Assembly (NCBI RefSeq): GCF_000260985.4
Contig: NC_017857.3
Location: 124,001-188,000 of the forward strand
Source of the DNA: Methylophaga nitratireducenticrescens
Lineage (GTDB): Bacteria > Pseudomonadota > Gammaproteobacteria > Nitrosococcales > Methylophagaceae
Direction: 5' to 3'
DNA length: 64,000 bases
Each line of letters starts with the position of its first letter. The first letter of the stretch is position 1. Shown piece by piece: positions 47,949 through 58,720 of the stretch. A program made the translations under genes and the position numbers. A model generated the notes under the pieces. It was not told where the DNA came from and made no database searches. It saw nothing but the letters and a program-made list of their open reading frames with translations.

Positions 47949-50360
47949 TTAGAGTGACAAACTGTAGGTCAAATAGAAACTTCTCGGTGCCCCGTAGGTG
48001 TTGTAATAGTTTGGAGCGCCGACACTTTCAAAGTATTTGCGATCAAACAGATTGTTCACGTTCAATTTCACCTCTGAACGCTCATTAATTTGATATTTCG
48101 CTAGTAACCCCACCAATGCCACACCGCCCTGCTCAGTTCGATAACCTTCAACACCGTTGTAGTTAGCACTCTCCTGGTAAACCTTGCTGTGATATTGCAT
48201 ATCACCACCAATACTCCATTTAGTTTGGGGTAACTGGTAAATAGTCGACAGCCTGAAAATATGTTGCGGCAACTGTGTATTGTACTGCTGACCTTTCTCT
48301 TCACCAGAGGCATATTCACTATCCACATAGCTATAACCGGTCATCATATTCCAGCCCGGTAACAACTCCCCAGCCAGGTTGATATCGATACCTTCGCTGA
48401 CGACTTTACCGGAAGCGGTGTAACAGCTTCCATCACACAGCGTATCTGGTGCAATGGTCTCATCCACCTCGGCCAGATTGGTTTGTTCCAATCTGAAAAG
48501 CGCCAGACCGGCATTGAGTTTGCCACCATAAAACTCAGTTTTAACACCAACCTCATAATTACTGCCGACCACCGGTTCAATAAAATCACCACTGGCTTTC
48601 TGGCGGTCCTGTGGGTTAAAAATGTCTGAATAGCTGGCATACACCGAAGCCCACTCATTCAGATCCTGCACAATACCGACATAAGGCGAAATTTCCTGGG
48701 TGGCCTTGAGCGATTCACTTTCAAACCAGCTCATCCGCGCGCCAAGAATCAATTTCAGTGAATCATTCAGATTAAAGCGGCCCGCCGTATAGATGCCATC
48801 CTGAGTGGTTTTTTCCTTACGCGGCCAGGGATCAAATTGGCTATTGTCGGGATAAGGCCGGGTCGCCGGATCATAGGTATATAAATTGGCGGGAATATCC
48901 GTGTAAATGCCCCGACTACGATTGGTCTGATTGACCGTATTAGCACCAAATACCAGCTCATGTTCCCGGTTAAACAGTTGCACCGGACCGGACAGATACA
49001 CATCAAAGGCATTAGATGCAAACTCACGTTGCAACAGCACCGATCGAGAGCTCAGACCACCACCCGTAGCAAGATCCACTTCACCCGACATAAAAACACT
49101 TTCATTATCAACATCAGTTTCACTGCGATTAAAAGTGGCTCTTAACTGCCAGTTATCTGCCAGTTGTTGATCCAGTCTCAGGGTATAAAGACGATTTTCT
49201 TTTTCCATATCCCCCCAGGTCGCACCAAAATATTTTGATCGGTTATAGCCCAGATCCTGACCTTGAGGCCCCATTTGCACCCCATAATCATCGTTATATT
49301 TATTATTCTGAAACTGTACATTCGCTGTGACCGTGGTGGTGTCGGTCAAATCTCCTTCCAACACCCCATAAAATACCCGGCGATTACTGTATTCGTAATC
49401 CACAAAGGAATTCTGTTTCTGATAGGCCATCACCATCCGTCCACGAATAGCGCCGGATTCAATTAAGGGTCCGGAGACATCACCAACAGCACGCTGGAAA
49501 TCCCATGAACCACCGGATAATTCAAACGATGATTGTGGTGTGGCCGTTGGCATTTTTCTGACCATATTGACCGTCCCACCTGGATCACCGGCCCCCGTTA
49601 ATAAGCCCGACGCACCTTGCACAATCTCTACATGATCCAGAATCGCACTGTCGGGTGATGGATTACGATTCTGCTCACTTATTCCCCATGGATTCTGCAC
49701 GCCGTCATACTGGGTTTGTAATGAAAAACCACGGGATAAATACGCACCGCCATTCAAGCCGCGGTTATAAACATATACCCCGCTGGTACTACGCAGCACA
49801 TCATCCATTTGGTGATAACCGAAATCCTTGATTTGCTGACTGGTCACTACAGTGATGGTTTGCGGCGTTTCGCGTAGCGACATGTTCAAACGGTTGATGC
49901 TATTAACCGAACCGGTGGTATAGGAACGCGAGCCCTCGGTGAGATTTCCTATCTCAGAGGCACTGACTTTAACCGGCGATAAAGTCACACTTTCTGATTG
50001 TTGTTCAGCTGATGTGGCCGGTTCAATCACATAACCACTATTGGTTTCTCTGGCCTGAAAACCACTACCCGTCAGCAGTTGAGCAAATCCTGAACTGACG
50101 GTGAACGATCCTTGCAAGCCTTTACTTTGTTGTTGGGCAATCTGGTTTTGATCCATGATCACTGCCACACCAGCTTGCTGGGCAAATCGATTCAATGTTT
50201 GCGCCAGTGGCCCAGGGGCGATATTAAATTGCTCGCTCTGCTCGGCAGCTTGCACTGGTGCAGCCATCATTAACGCCGGGGATAATCCAATTAATAGGGA
50301 GGCCAGTAATGGTTTAATCATAAACCGTGGTCGATAAGAGTATGGAGTCGATGGCTTCAT
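47949..50360 (-). CDS. TonB-dependent siderophore receptor with signalling domain (FpvA/FoxA type)
   Basis: An 803-aa outer-membrane transducer. A signal peptide ends near 38 (AAPVQAAEQ). An N-terminal secretin/TonB signalling (STN) domain (about 42-105, FNIAPGPLAQTLNRFAQQAG) interacts with FecR. Then come a TonB-box region (SVTLSPVKVSA), the plug (SLRETPQTITVVTSQQIKDF, IVQGASGLLTGAGDPGGTVN) and a 22-strand barrel. The last residue is Leu (YSLSL) rather than the usual aromatic Phe or Trp. Directly upstream are its own FecR and FecI. The siderophore cannot be named from sequence. Confidence 0.93.
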   Translation of the reverse strand: MKPSTPYSYRPRFMIKPLLASLLIGLSPALMMAAPVQAAEQSEQFNIAPGPLAQTLNRFAQQAGVAVIMDQNQIAQQQSKGLQGSFTVSSGFAQLLTGSGFQARETNSGYVIEPATSAEQQSESVTLSPVKVSASEIGNLTEGSRSYTTGSVNSINRLNMSLRETPQTITVVTSQQIKDFGYHQMDDVLRSTSGVYVYNRGLNGGAYLSRGFSLQTQYDGVQNPWGISEQNRNPSPDSAILDHVEIVQGASGLLTGAGDPGGTVNMVRKMPTATPQSSFELSGGSWDFQRAVGDVSGPLIESGAIRGRMVMAYQKQNSFVDYEYSNRRVFYGVLEGDLTDTTTVTANVQFQNNKYNDDYGVQMGPQGQDLGYNRSKYFGATWGDMEKENRLYTLRLDQQLADNWQLRATFNRSETDVDNESVFMSGEVDLATGGGLSSRSVLLQREFASNAFDVYLSGPVQLFNREHELVFGANTVNQTNRSRGIYTDIPANLYTYDPATRPYPDNSQFDPWPRKEKTTQDGIYTAGRFNLNDSLKLILGARMSWFESESLKATQEISPYVGIVQDLNEWASVYASYSDIFNPQDRQKASGDFIEPVVGSNYEVGVKTEFYGGKLNAGLALFRLEQTNLAEVDETIAPDTLCDGSCYTASGKVVSEGIDINLAGELLPGWNMMTGYSYVDSEYASGEEKGQQYNTQLPQHIFRLSTIYQLPQTKWSIGGDMQYHSKVYQESANYNGVEGYRTEQGGVALVGLLAKYQINERSEVKLNVNNLFDRKYFESVGAPNYYNTYGAPRSFYLTYSLSL

Positions 50361-50440
50361 AAAATTTCCAATTTTTTGTGAGTGTTATGAGTTATGACGA
50401 AGCCATTCACAAAAGCGGAAATAAAAAAGCTCAAAAAAAA

Positions 50441-51448
50441 CTAATCAGATAGCGAAACGTATTTAAGATATGGCGTAACCACCCGTATTTGTAACTCTGG
50501 GAACTTGGCCAAAAGTAAGTCTAATGCCTGATCCGGCTTATCCAACGGCAACACAGCCGAAATTTGCATTGATTCAAGCTGTTTTCGATTAAACAGAATG
50601 CGGCCTTTTTGATACCGATCCAGCTCGGTCAGAATGTCTGTTAGAGGCATGTCATCCACCAGTAACGTTTTGGAATCCCAGCCGCGTTGCCAACTATTGG
50701 CATCGATTTTTTCAATGCCAGCAAAAGCATATTGATTGAAAGTCACTTGCTCACCCTGCTGAATCCGTTTTGGTTCACTGGCTTTGGCCAGGTCGATCTG
50801 CACCGCAGATTCGAGCATGATTACTCGGGTTTGTTGATCAGAATGGCGCACCATAAACCGCGTACCCAACGCCTGAATTTGACCATGCGGTGTTTGTACA
50901 ACAAAAGGCCTTGAGGCATCTTTTGCGACATCTACTAAAATTTCACCGGTGACCAGTTTGAGCTGACGTAACCCATCGTTAAACTCAAGACTCACTGCAC
51001 TGCGACTGCCCAAAGACAATTGCGAACCATCTTCCAACGTATGCTGCTGCCATTCGCCGGTGTCGGTTCGTAAATCAGCCAATAGATAGGCTGGTGGATA
51101 AATCTGCGTGATTATCCAGCCCGGTAACAATAAAACCGCCAGCAGCGCCAAAGTATTTATTGCTTTGCGAGAGCGTGCTTTACGCTTTTCTGTAACTCTT
51201 AATCCAGCATCAAGGCTGGTATTGAGGATCTGCTGACGCTTATCACCTAGCTGATGGATGGCGTCAAACTTTCCCAGCAAGGCTTCCATTTTCTGCGCTG
51301 CTTTAGCGTGTTCTGGATGGGCTTGTTGCCATTGCTTATATTGCTGCTGCAGTAAGCCGTTATCTTGTGAGTCATCGGACAAGGCGACCACCCACTGGGC
51401 AGCCTGCTCAGCTATTGGTTTATCCTGATTTAGATTTTGATTTGCCAT
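50441..51448 (-). CDS. FecR-family anti-sigma/signal-transducing protein
   Basis: A 335-aa single-pass inner-membrane regulator carrying the surface signal from the receptor to the ECF sigma factor. The cytoplasmic anti-sigma domain has AAQWVVALSDDSQDNGLLQQ and QAHPEHAKAAQKME. A membrane helix lies near 97-115 (INTLALLAVLLLPGWIITQI). The periplasmic FecR domain has TDTGEWQQHTLEDGSQLSLG and FVVQTPHGQIQALGTRF. The C-terminal STN-like lobe binds the receptor. ATG 51448 overlaps the sigma stop by one base. The arginine pair seen in the second FecR is not present. Confidence 0.93.
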   Translation of the reverse strand: MANQNLNQDKPIAEQAAQWVVALSDDSQDNGLLQQQYKQWQQAHPEHAKAAQKMEALLGKFDAIHQLGDKRQQILNTSLDAGLRVTEKRKARSRKAINTLALLAVLLLPGWIITQIYPPAYLLADLRTDTGEWQQHTLEDGSQLSLGSRSAVSLEFNDGLRQLKLVTGEILVDVAKDASRPFVVQTPHGQIQALGTRFMVRHSDQQTRVIMLESAVQIDLAKASEPKRIQQGEQVTFNQYAFAGIEKIDANSWQRGWDSKTLLVDDMPLTDILTELDRYQKGRILFNRKQLESMQISAVLPLDKPDQALDLLLAKFPELQIRVVTPYLKYVSLSD

Positions 51449-51963
51449 CAAATAGCAATATTCAACCGATGCAGATCCAGCAGAATCTGGGTTAGATAAT
51501 GTCGGACCATACGCGAACTGACGCCCATTTTGATTGCGACGTCGCTTTGCTTGATGCCATCCAGATAGTGCAGCCGAAATGCGGTTGCTGCTTTATCAGA
51601 AACATTGGCAAGTACATGACTCAGCTGCTCCAATAACTCAATTGCCGACAAAATCAAATCAGGTGATGGATAGCTGTCTGGCATTTCCTGCATGGCTATC
51701 TGCAACTGCTGCATAAATTCGTCTTCAATGGCCTTTCGACGCGCTTTATCAATTAACAGATTTTTTGCCGTAGTTGTCAGAAAAGCCCGAGGTTCATGAA
51801 TCTCTGTCAAAACGCGTCGCGAAGTCAGTACCCGAAGAAATGTGTCATGTGCGACATCTGCTGCATTTTCCTCACAGGCAAGACGCTTTCTAAGCCACTG
51901 ATATAACCAGGAATGGTGCTTTTTATAGAGTGCTTCGACGTGGGATTGTGCAGCAACAGTCAT
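51448..51963 (-). CDS. ECF sigma factor, FecI type
   Basis: A 171-aa iron-starvation sigma factor. Region 2 (about 10-75) has LYKKHHSWLYQWLRKRL and DVAHDTFLRVL, and PRAFLTTTAKNLLIDKARR, typical of FecI-like proteins. Region 4 (about 115-165) has LDGIKQSDVAIKMGVSSRMVRHYL. Its expected target is the receptor gene two genes downstream. A weak Fur-like half site lies upstream. Confidence 0.94.
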   Translation of the reverse strand: MTVAAQSHVEALYKKHHSWLYQWLRKRLACEENAADVAHDTFLRVLTSRRVLTEIHEPRAFLTTTAKNLLIDKARRKAIEDEFMQQLQIAMQEMPDSYPSPDLILSAIELLEQLSHVLANVSDKAATAFRLHYLDGIKQSDVAIKMGVSSRMVRHYLTQILLDLHRLNIAI

Positions 51964-52275
51964 AAATACAGCAGATCATCAACTCAATGTAAATGAGACA
52001 CATTATCGTTTGAATGGCAATTTGACAAGTTATTTGTCCATTAAAAATTCTTTGTAACCAATAACTACAGTCTGCCATTAATTCTGAATTTGTGATTCAG
52101 TTCACTTTACTCAGGTTAATGCATATCGCTGAGTGCGGTGGAGAATGGTTTTGAGCTTGGGGCGTTTAATGCTTTAACTGCCGTGGTTTAAATGGTCACG
52201 ACAGGTCCTCACCAGATAAAAAACGTCTATTTCTCGTACAAATTCCCTATATCCCAGAATAAGTAAGGAGAAGTC
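51964..52275. other. Divergent gap between FecI and catalase genes
   Basis: 312 bp. TGAGACACATTATCG (51994-52008) matches 10 of 14 positions of the 7-1-7 Fur model (TGATAATnATTATCA), a weak site suited to the sigma gene. AAGGAGAAG directly precedes the catalase ATG. No small ORF, terminator or clear OxyR site was found. Confidence 0.35.
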
Positions 52276-54351
52276 ATGGATAATAATTCCGATCCAAAAA
52301 AACCTCGTGGAAATGGTGGAGAACATCACCAGCAAGCAACCGGAAATACCTCCACCCTGACCACACAACAAGGCGGTCCGATTGCAGACGATCAGAATTC
52401 ATTAAAAGCCGGAGCACGTGGTCCAACCCTGTTGGAAGATCACATCTTTCGCGACAAGATTTTTCATTTTGATCATGAGCGTATCTCTGAACGTGTTGTG
52501 CATGCTCGTGGTTTTGGTGCCCATGGTTATTTTGAAACAACCGAAACACTTGAAGATATCACCAGTGCCGATATCTTCCAGCGAAAAGGCGAGAGAACTC
52601 CTGCTTTTGTTCGCTTTTCAACTGTTGCAGGCAATAAAGGCTCAGCCGATCTGGCCCGTGATGTTCGCGGCTTTGCTGTCAAACTGTATACCAAGGAAGG
52701 TAACTGGGATATTGTCGGTAATAATATCCCGGTTTTTTTTATTCAGGATGCCATTAAATTTCCCGATCTAATCCATGCGGCTAAACAGGAACCCGATCGC
52801 GGTTTTCCTCAAGCACAAACCGCTCATGATAATTTCTGGGATTTTGTTTCATTAATGCCAGAAAGCATGAATATGCTGATGTGGATCATGTCGGATCGAG
52901 CCATCCCGCGTTCATTCCGTTTTATGGAAGGATTTGGCGTTCACAGCTTTCGGCTTGTCAACAAAGAAGGTAAGTCACAGTTTGTAAAATTTCATTGGAA
53001 ACCCAAACAAGGCTTGCAATCAGTCCTTTGGGATGAAGCGCTGAAAATCAATGGTGCGGATCCGGATTTTCATCGTCGCGATCTCTGGTCAGCCATTCAA
53101 CGTGGTGATTATCCGGAATGGCATCTGGGCATGCAGATCTTTGATGAAGAATTTGCCGAGCAATTTGAATTTGATGTACTCGATGCCACCAAAATCATTC
53201 CCGAAGAACAAGTTCCCGTTCGTATCGTCGGCCGTTTGGTATTAGACAAGGTCGTTGATAACTTTTTTGCCGAAACTGAACAAGTGGCATTCTGCACCCA
53301 GAATATAGTCAAAGGTATTGATTTTTCGAATGATCCCTTGTTGCAAGGACGAAATTTCTCTTACCTTGATACACAGCTGAAACGGCTTGGCGGTCCCAAT
53401 TTCACCCATTTACCAATTAATGCACCTAAGTGTCCAATGCATCACTTCCAGCAGGATGGTCATATGGCAATGTGCAACCCAACCGGTCGGGCTAATTACG
53501 AACCGAACAGCTGGGGGGAAGAAGATGGTGGTCCCCGTGAATGTCCGGTTAAAGGATTTGAAAGTTTTCCTGAAGAAGTCGAAGGCACCAAGCAACGCGT
53601 TCGTTCAGAGACTTTTGCTGATCATTACAGTCAGGCCCGGCAGTTTTATATCAGCCAGACCGATATAGAACAGCAACATATTATCAATGCCTTTTCGTTT
53701 GAGCTCAGCAAGGTCAAAACACCGGCAATCCGTAAACGCATGGTTAGTCATCTGCTGAATATTGATCAGCAACTGGCCGAAAATGTCGCTGAAAAACTGG
53801 GTATTGATCCGTTACCGGAACCGGCTGATGCAGCTATGCCAACGCGTGATGATCTGCCCGCTTCTGACAAATTGAGCATTCTCAAAAATGGTCCTGATAG
53901 TTTTAAAGGCCGTAAAGTTGGTGTCTTGATGACGGATGGATTTGATGCTGATATTTTCAAATCGCTGGAGAAATCACTTAAAGCAGAAGGGGCAATGTTT
54001 GAAGTTGTTGCGCCACATACCGGTGAAATCACCAGCAGTGCTGGTGACAGCATCAAGGTTGATGAAAAGGTTGATGGCGGACCTTCGGTGTTATTTGATG
54101 CCATTGTGATTTTGACTGGTAGCGACGGTGCGAAAATGCTGGCAGAAATGCCACCGGCTTTAACCTTTGTCAGTGATGCCTTTAATCATATGAAATTTAT
54201 TGGTTACGCTGAGGATGCCATGCCGCTTTTGAAAAAGGCCGGTATCAGTGAGATGCTGGATGAAGGCTGTTTGCAGTTGACCAATACTAAAACCACGGAC
54301 GAATTTACCCAAAACTGTCGTGATATTCGTTTTTGGCAACGTGCTGGCTAG
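52276..54351 (+). CDS. katE: Large-subunit catalase, HPII/KatE type
   Basis: Decomposes hydrogen peroxide. The 691-aa protein has a long polar N-terminal arm, then the heme core: the catalytic His in [15 protein letters not shown], the distal Asn in [17 protein letters not shown] and the heme-ligand Tyr in [19 protein letters not shown]-terminal flavodoxin/DJ-1-like domain (about 540-690, [20 protein letters not shown]) marks it as the large clade. The ribosome site AAGGAG is strong. It lies between two iron-uptake cassettes on the opposite strand, which suits coupled iron and peroxide management (inference). Confidence 0.95.
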   Translation: MDNNSDPKKPRGNGGEHHQQATGNTSTLTTQQGGPIADDQNSLKAGARGPTLLEDHIFRDKIFHFDHERISERVVHARGFGAHGYFETTETLEDITSADIFQRKGERTPAFVRFSTVAGNKGSADLARDVRGFAVKLYTKEGNWDIVGNNIPVFFIQDAIKFPDLIHAAKQEPDRGFPQAQTAHDNFWDFVSLMPESMNMLMWIMSDRAIPRSFRFMEGFGVHSFRLVNKEGKSQFVKFHWKPKQGLQSVLWDEALKINGADPDFHRRDLWSAIQRGDYPEWHLGMQIFDEEFAEQFEFDVLDATKIIPEEQVPVRIVGRLVLDKVVDNFFAETEQVAFCTQNIVKGIDFSNDPLLQGRNFSYLDTQLKRLGGPNFTHLPINAPKCPMHHFQQDGHMAMCNPTGRANYEPNSWGEEDGGPRECPVKGFESFPEEVEGTKQRVRSETFADHYSQARQFYISQTDIEQQHIINAFSFELSKVKTPAIRKRMVSHLLNIDQQLAENVAEKLGIDPLPEPADAAMPTRDDLPASDKLSILKNGPDSFKGRKVGVLMTDGFDADIFKSLEKSLKAEGAMFEVVAPHTGEITSSAGDSIKVDEKVDGGPSVLFDAIVILTGSDGAKMLAEMPPALTFVSDAFNHMKFIGYAEDAMPLLKKAGISEMLDEGCLQLTNTKTTDEFTQNCRDIRFWQRAG

Positions 54352-54463
54352 TTGGTTTTTATGATGAAATAACCAGTTGAATCAGGTCACCCGTTTGAAT
54401 GTTCAGACAGGTGATTTTGCGTTAGCTTGTAGTTCATCTAAACCGTCTTAGAAGGAGATCACC

Positions 54464-55636
54464 ATGATCGCCAGACGCTATTCCTATACGCTGATAATTC
54501 TTGTGTTACTCGCTGTCGCGTTAATCATTCTGCGAATGCAATTGCCGTCAATAGTGAAAGACTATTTGAATGGCAAACTGGCTGATATGGGTGAGTATCA
54601 AGGACAGATAGCCGATGTAGATATTCATTTATGGCGCGGCGCCTACTCTGTCGACCAACTGGAAATCACCAAAAAAGACCAGCCTTCGGTGGAATTTTTT
54701 AATGCCGAAACCATAGACACTTCTGTCAGCTGGGCGTCACTATTCAAAGGCAAAGTGGTCGCAGATGTTGATTTGATAAATGCCGAAATCCATCTGGTCG
54801 ATGACGAAGCAGAAGACAAACCTGAAGAAGAATCCACCTGGCGCCAGACCGTTCAGGAGGTTATTCCATTACAAATTGATCGGTTGAATATAGATAATGG
54901 TGAAATTCATTTTCATAACTTCAATTCTGATCCCCAAGTACATCTGGTGTTTTACCAATTAGACGGTGAAATAACTAACCTAAGTAATGCTGATCGTAGT
55001 GATGGACTGGAATACGCTAATTTTGATGTTCAGGGGCAAGTGCTAGATAGCGCTTCGGCTAGACTGGATGGACGCTTGGATCCTTTAGGTGATTTTCATA
55101 ATTTTGAACTCAAGTTAAAAATCACTGGTATTAACCTCACTAAACTCAATGAAGTCTCTGAGGCTTATGGTAATTTTAATTTCAAATCCGGTAACGGCGA
55201 TTTTGTGATGGAATTGCAGGCTGAGGAGGCTCAATTAACCGGCTATGCAAAACCCGTTCTGGATAATGTTGAAATCTTTGATTTGGAAGAAGATCTGGAA
55301 GATGGCGTTTTCAGTGCGGCCTGGCAAGCCATTGTCGGAGCATTTGGACAGATATTCCGCAACGATCCCAAAAACCGTATCGCTACCCAAGTTGAGATAC
55401 GTGGCAATCTGGATGACCCCGATGCCAGTGCCTGGCAGGCCTTTCTCGCCATTATGGAAAATGCTTTTGTAGATGCATTCGAAAGTGATTTTGGACGTGA
55501 AACCGATGCCGAATCATCACCATCCCAAGACACATTTTCTGCATCTGAATCTCGCTCTGAGCCCGAATCCAAATCAGAAGCTGAAACCGATGCGGTGAAT
55601 TGCCAGCTTCGGCCTATGTGGGATAAATGTGACTAA
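54464..55636 (+). CDS. DUF748/AsmA-like membrane-anchored protein
   Basis: A 390-aa protein with one N-terminal membrane helix (YTLIILVLLAVALIILRMQL) followed by a beta-rich periplasmic body of AsmA/DUF748 character: LNGKLADMGEYQGQIADVDI, HLWRGAYSVDQLEITKK and VADVDLINAEIHL. The segment PLQIDRLNIDNGEIHFHNF is typical. The last 50 residues are Ser/Glu/Asp-rich and low in complexity. Members are thought to act in envelope lipid transport; the specific function is unknown. A good ribosome site (AAGGAGATC) precedes ATG 54464. Confidence 0.8.
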   Translation: MIARRYSYTLIILVLLAVALIILRMQLPSIVKDYLNGKLADMGEYQGQIADVDIHLWRGAYSVDQLEITKKDQPSVEFFNAETIDTSVSWASLFKGKVVADVDLINAEIHLVDDEAEDKPEEESTWRQTVQEVIPLQIDRLNIDNGEIHFHNFNSDPQVHLVFYQLDGEITNLSNADRSDGLEYANFDVQGQVLDSASARLDGRLDPLGDFHNFELKLKITGINLTKLNEVSEAYGNFNFKSGNGDFVMELQAEEAQLTGYAKPVLDNVEIFDLEEDLEDGVFSAAWQAIVGAFGQIFRNDPKNRIATQVEIRGNLDDPDASAWQAFLAIMENAFVDAFESDFGRETDAESSPSQDTFSASESRSEPESKSEAETDAVNCQLRPMWDKCD

Positions 55637-55663
55637 GTGACCAAATAAGAGAAATTTTGAAAA

Positions 55664-55960
55664 TCAGTTTTTACGAATAGCGGCCACTAATTCCGACTTG
55701 CTCATGTTGCTACGTCCCTTAATATTTAGCTGACTGGCACGGTTATACAACTCCTGTTTTGTCCGTGACTCCAGGGAGCTATTAGGATTGCCTGTTCCCT
55801 GACTATTTTTTCTGGGGGTACGGTCTTCCTCACGACGTTGCTTATTGACGGTGCGAGCCGCAATTTCTTCAGCTTTATTGGTCTTTTTACCGCTTTTTTT
55901 CTGCTGCTCCTTAATATGCTCATATTGACGTTCATCTTTATCTGTCCATTCGGCAACCAT
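55664..55960 (-). CDS. Small Rho N-terminal-domain protein (plasmid-stabilisation-like annotation)
   Basis: A 98-aa basic, highly charged protein. The N-terminal motif EWTDKDERQYEHIKEQQKKS with KAEEIAARTVNKQRREE is characteristic of a widespread small family often labelled plasmid stabilisation protein. The C-terminal 35 residues (RTKQELYNRASQLNIKGRSN, then MSKSELVAAIRKN) form a Rho N-terminal/SAP-like helical motif that may bind nucleic acid. It is convergent with the DUF748 gene, 27 bp apart. Its function is not established. Confidence 0.85.
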   Translation of the reverse strand: MVAEWTDKDERQYEHIKEQQKKSGKKTNKAEEIAARTVNKQRREEDRTPRKNSQGTGNPNSSLESRTKQELYNRASQLNIKGRSNMSKSELVAAIRKN

Positions 55961-56203
55961 TGCATTCCTCCTGTTGACAGTATTAAAAAGTCACATCCCA
56001 CGTTAACAATGTCATTGCTACCCTGCCAATATCCTAAGTTAAAGTAACCGACTCCATGGTAGTGCCAAACCTAATAACAAGATGGTGAATGAATAAATTA
56101 CAGAGACAAACCGCCTGTCGGAGGCTTTCAACTTAAGGGAAATAGTGCTGATAGACACACAAAATATGTCTGCATTACGGAGGTAACATCTTATTCAAAG
56201 AAC
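55961..56203. other. Gap between the Rho_N-like gene and a receptor terminator
   Basis: About 240 bp. Apart from the ribosome site of the minus-strand small gene, no coding frame, operator or repeat was recognised. Confidence 0.4.
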
Positions 56204-56236
56204 AAAAAGGTTCTGCCAGTATCACTGGCAGAACCT
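56204..56236 (-). terminator. Terminator of the second siderophore receptor gene
   Basis: A 13-bp perfect stem AGGTTCTGCCAGT/ACTGGCAGAACCT with a 3-base loop, followed on the minus strand by TTTT. It lies 28 bp past the receptor stop. Confidence 0.93.
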
Positions 56237-56263
56237 GAATGCTCTGATTGATTTATAAATTAA

Positions 56264-58720
56264 TCAGAAATCATATTTCAATGTCAGATTTGCATTTCGT
56301 GGTGTTCCATAAGCCAACTGGCTGTAAAAACCGATATTGGTGTAATACTTCTCATCAAACAGATTATTAATATTCAGTTGAGCGCTTAATGCCGGTGTCA
56401 CCTGATATTTCGCCATCAGTCTGACCAACGCATAACTGTCCTGTTTTAACTTTTCGGTTTGACCTAATGGATTAGTCACCAGTGTGTAGTTGGAACTTTC
56501 CCAGTTGACCCCGCCTCCCAGCGTTAGTTGGTCTAAACGATAAGTAGTAAACAACGTGGCTGTTCGACGCGGATAACGTATATTGACTGACGCTCCGTCA
56601 GCATCTTCTGCCTGAAACTGTGACCAGCCCACGATCAGATTCCAGTTATCGGTAATGGCGCCCGAAATTTCGGCTTCAAAACCTTTACTGGTAGTGCCTT
56701 CTGCAGCGTAATAAGCTTGATTAATGGTCCCAGGAATCAAATAACCCGCATCTACCTGGGCCAGATTATCCTGTTCAATCCGGAAAACCGACACCATCGC
56801 ATTGAGCCTGCCTTGAAGATATTCAGCCTTGATACCCGCTTCATAGTTCTCACCTTCCAACGGGTCCAAGTAGTTGCCATTACGATCCTGATAATCCTGC
56901 GGATTAAAGATATCGGTATAACTCACAAAGGCTGAATAAATATCATTAATGTCATAGATCAAACCAGCGTAGGGAGTAACCACCTGATGATGATCAAAAT
57001 TGTATCGTTCACCATTCCATTTCATTCCTTCAATTTCCCAGTTAGTGATACGGCTACCCAGGATTAACTTCAGCGGGTCGGCAAGGGTCAATCGAGCGAC
57101 AGCATAACCACCGATTTGTTTCGTGTCTTGGGTCGTGTAGGTGGTTTTTTCACCCCACTCAGGTTCAGGATAGGAACCATCCCAGTCGTAAAAACTTCCT
57201 GGAGCTGCTGCAACGCGTGGACGGTTATCAGTCGTTAAATCCTGTTTACTATGCATGAAACCCACCGTGATTTCATGATTCTTACCAGCAAAATCGAAAG
57301 GCAGTGAGCCATAGATATCAATGGTGTCTTGTTCTCTTTTCACATCGTACCAGGCCGGGCTGGCGGACATGCCCAACCCCGTCGCTCTATCTGGTGCACC
57401 GGACAGATATAGTAATCGTAAGTCGGCTTCATTAATGTTTTTGGTGTATCCGGCATAAAGTTTTAAACCAGAATCAAATACATGCTCAAGATTGGCAAAA
57501 TAATTGGTATGGGTTGAGCTCCACTCCGTCCAGTCGGCTGCAGTGGTTTTTGATCGCGACCAGTCGGTTCTGCCGCCATCACTGAACCAGGTTGGCAAAC
57601 CACCCCAGGTGGAACCTGTCGGTTTATTCTGTTGCTGGCTAATACCCACATTCATTAAGGTATTGTCTGTTAGATCTGCTGCCAGAGTGCCATAAAACAC
57701 GGTCTTTTCATTTTCCAGCAAATCGACATAGGAACGCTCATCCAAATAACTGCCTACTACCCGACCACGCACTGTTCCGGCTTCATTAAGCGGTGTCGAA
57801 ATATCAACCGTGCCCTGATAGCGATCCCAACTGCCTGCACTCACAGAAGCATGCCCGGTAAATTCTTTACTATCCGCTTTTTTGCGTACTAAATTAATTG
57901 CAGCAGAGGGATTACCCGCGCCGGAAATCAATCCGCTGGCACCACGTACCACTTCAATACGATCATAAATAACGGTGTCCATTTGGGACTCACCCGCCGC
58001 CCAACCAGATGACCAAGTGGTTGGAACACCGTCTATCTGATAATTATCAATATCAAAACCACGAGCCGAAAAACCAAATCGAGAACTATCAAATGATTTT
58101 GCATTGATACCAGTCACCGTATTAACGACATCCGTTAATGATTCCAGCTGCATATCATCCATCAACTGTCTTGAAATAACAGATACTGACTGTGGTGTTT
58201 CACGAATTGATAAGCCTAGTCGTGTTGCTGTATTCATCGAGCCAGTAGTATAGGAATTAGTACCTTCGGTGTTGCTTCCGATACCAGCGGCACTAACCTG
58301 GACCGGTGCCAAGGTTACGCTATCTACTTCTGTATTATCCCCTGAGGGACGTTGTTGCAATTGATAGCTGTCAGCAGAGGTTTTCACTACTTGCAAATTG
58401 GTGCCCTGCAGTAACTTCTGCAACGCTGAATCAATAGAATGTGTTCCATCCAGTCCCGGACTTTGCAGTCCGCGGGTTAAGGCGGCATCAAAATAGATAT
58501 TCACACCTGCCTGACTGGCAAAACGATTTAACACACTGCCTAACTCACCGGCCTGAATCGAATAGCTCTGCGTCACGGTTTCCGCCAAGGTGTTGGTTGA
58601 ATACAGAGTGACCGGCATGAATAACGCACTACATAACAATATATGTCTACTGGAATGGGTTAGCTGCTGAATGGCGCGAACGATGGACGTTTTTTGGGGT
58701 ATCGATAGATTGGTTTGCAT
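56264..58720 (-). CDS. TonB-dependent siderophore receptor with signalling domain, second copy
   Basis: An 818-aa transducing receptor from ATG 58720, which has AGAGGA just upstream; the open frame extends to 58762 without support. The order is: signal peptide, STN domain (IQAGELGSVLNRFASQAGVN), TonB-box-like SVTLAPVQVSA, plug (SIRETPQSVSVISRQL, VVRGASGLISGAGNPSAAIN) and a barrel ending NLTLKYDF with the terminal Phe expected for outer-membrane assembly. It is clearly paralogous to the receptor at 47949, sharing the TEG-SYTTGS-N-RL-RETPQ segment. FecR and FecI lie directly upstream, and a strong terminator follows. Confidence 0.94.
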   Translation of the reverse strand: MQTNLSIPQKTSIVRAIQQLTHSSRHILLCSALFMPVTLYSTNTLAETVTQSYSIQAGELGSVLNRFASQAGVNIYFDAALTRGLQSPGLDGTHSIDSALQKLLQGTNLQVVKTSADSYQLQQRPSGDNTEVDSVTLAPVQVSAAGIGSNTEGTNSYTTGSMNTATRLGLSIRETPQSVSVISRQLMDDMQLESLTDVVNTVTGINAKSFDSSRFGFSARGFDIDNYQIDGVPTTWSSGWAAGESQMDTVIYDRIEVVRGASGLISGAGNPSAAINLVRKKADSKEFTGHASVSAGSWDRYQGTVDISTPLNEAGTVRGRVVGSYLDERSYVDLLENEKTVFYGTLAADLTDNTLMNVGISQQQNKPTGSTWGGLPTWFSDGGRTDWSRSKTTAADWTEWSSTHTNYFANLEHVFDSGLKLYAGYTKNINEADLRLLYLSGAPDRATGLGMSASPAWYDVKREQDTIDIYGSLPFDFAGKNHEITVGFMHSKQDLTTDNRPRVAAAPGSFYDWDGSYPEPEWGEKTTYTTQDTKQIGGYAVARLTLADPLKLILGSRITNWEIEGMKWNGERYNFDHHQVVTPYAGLIYDINDIYSAFVSYTDIFNPQDYQDRNGNYLDPLEGENYEAGIKAEYLQGRLNAMVSVFRIEQDNLAQVDAGYLIPGTINQAYYAAEGTTSKGFEAEISGAITDNWNLIVGWSQFQAEDADGASVNIRYPRRTATLFTTYRLDQLTLGGGVNWESSNYTLVTNPLGQTEKLKQDSYALVRLMAKYQVTPALSAQLNINNLFDEKYYTNIGFYSQLAYGTPRNANLTLKYDF

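Noticed and set aside
54370-54420. Possible terminator after the catalase gene
   Set aside because: Only a 5-6 bp stem (TCACC/GGTGA) with a long loop and a short T run; too weak to annotate.
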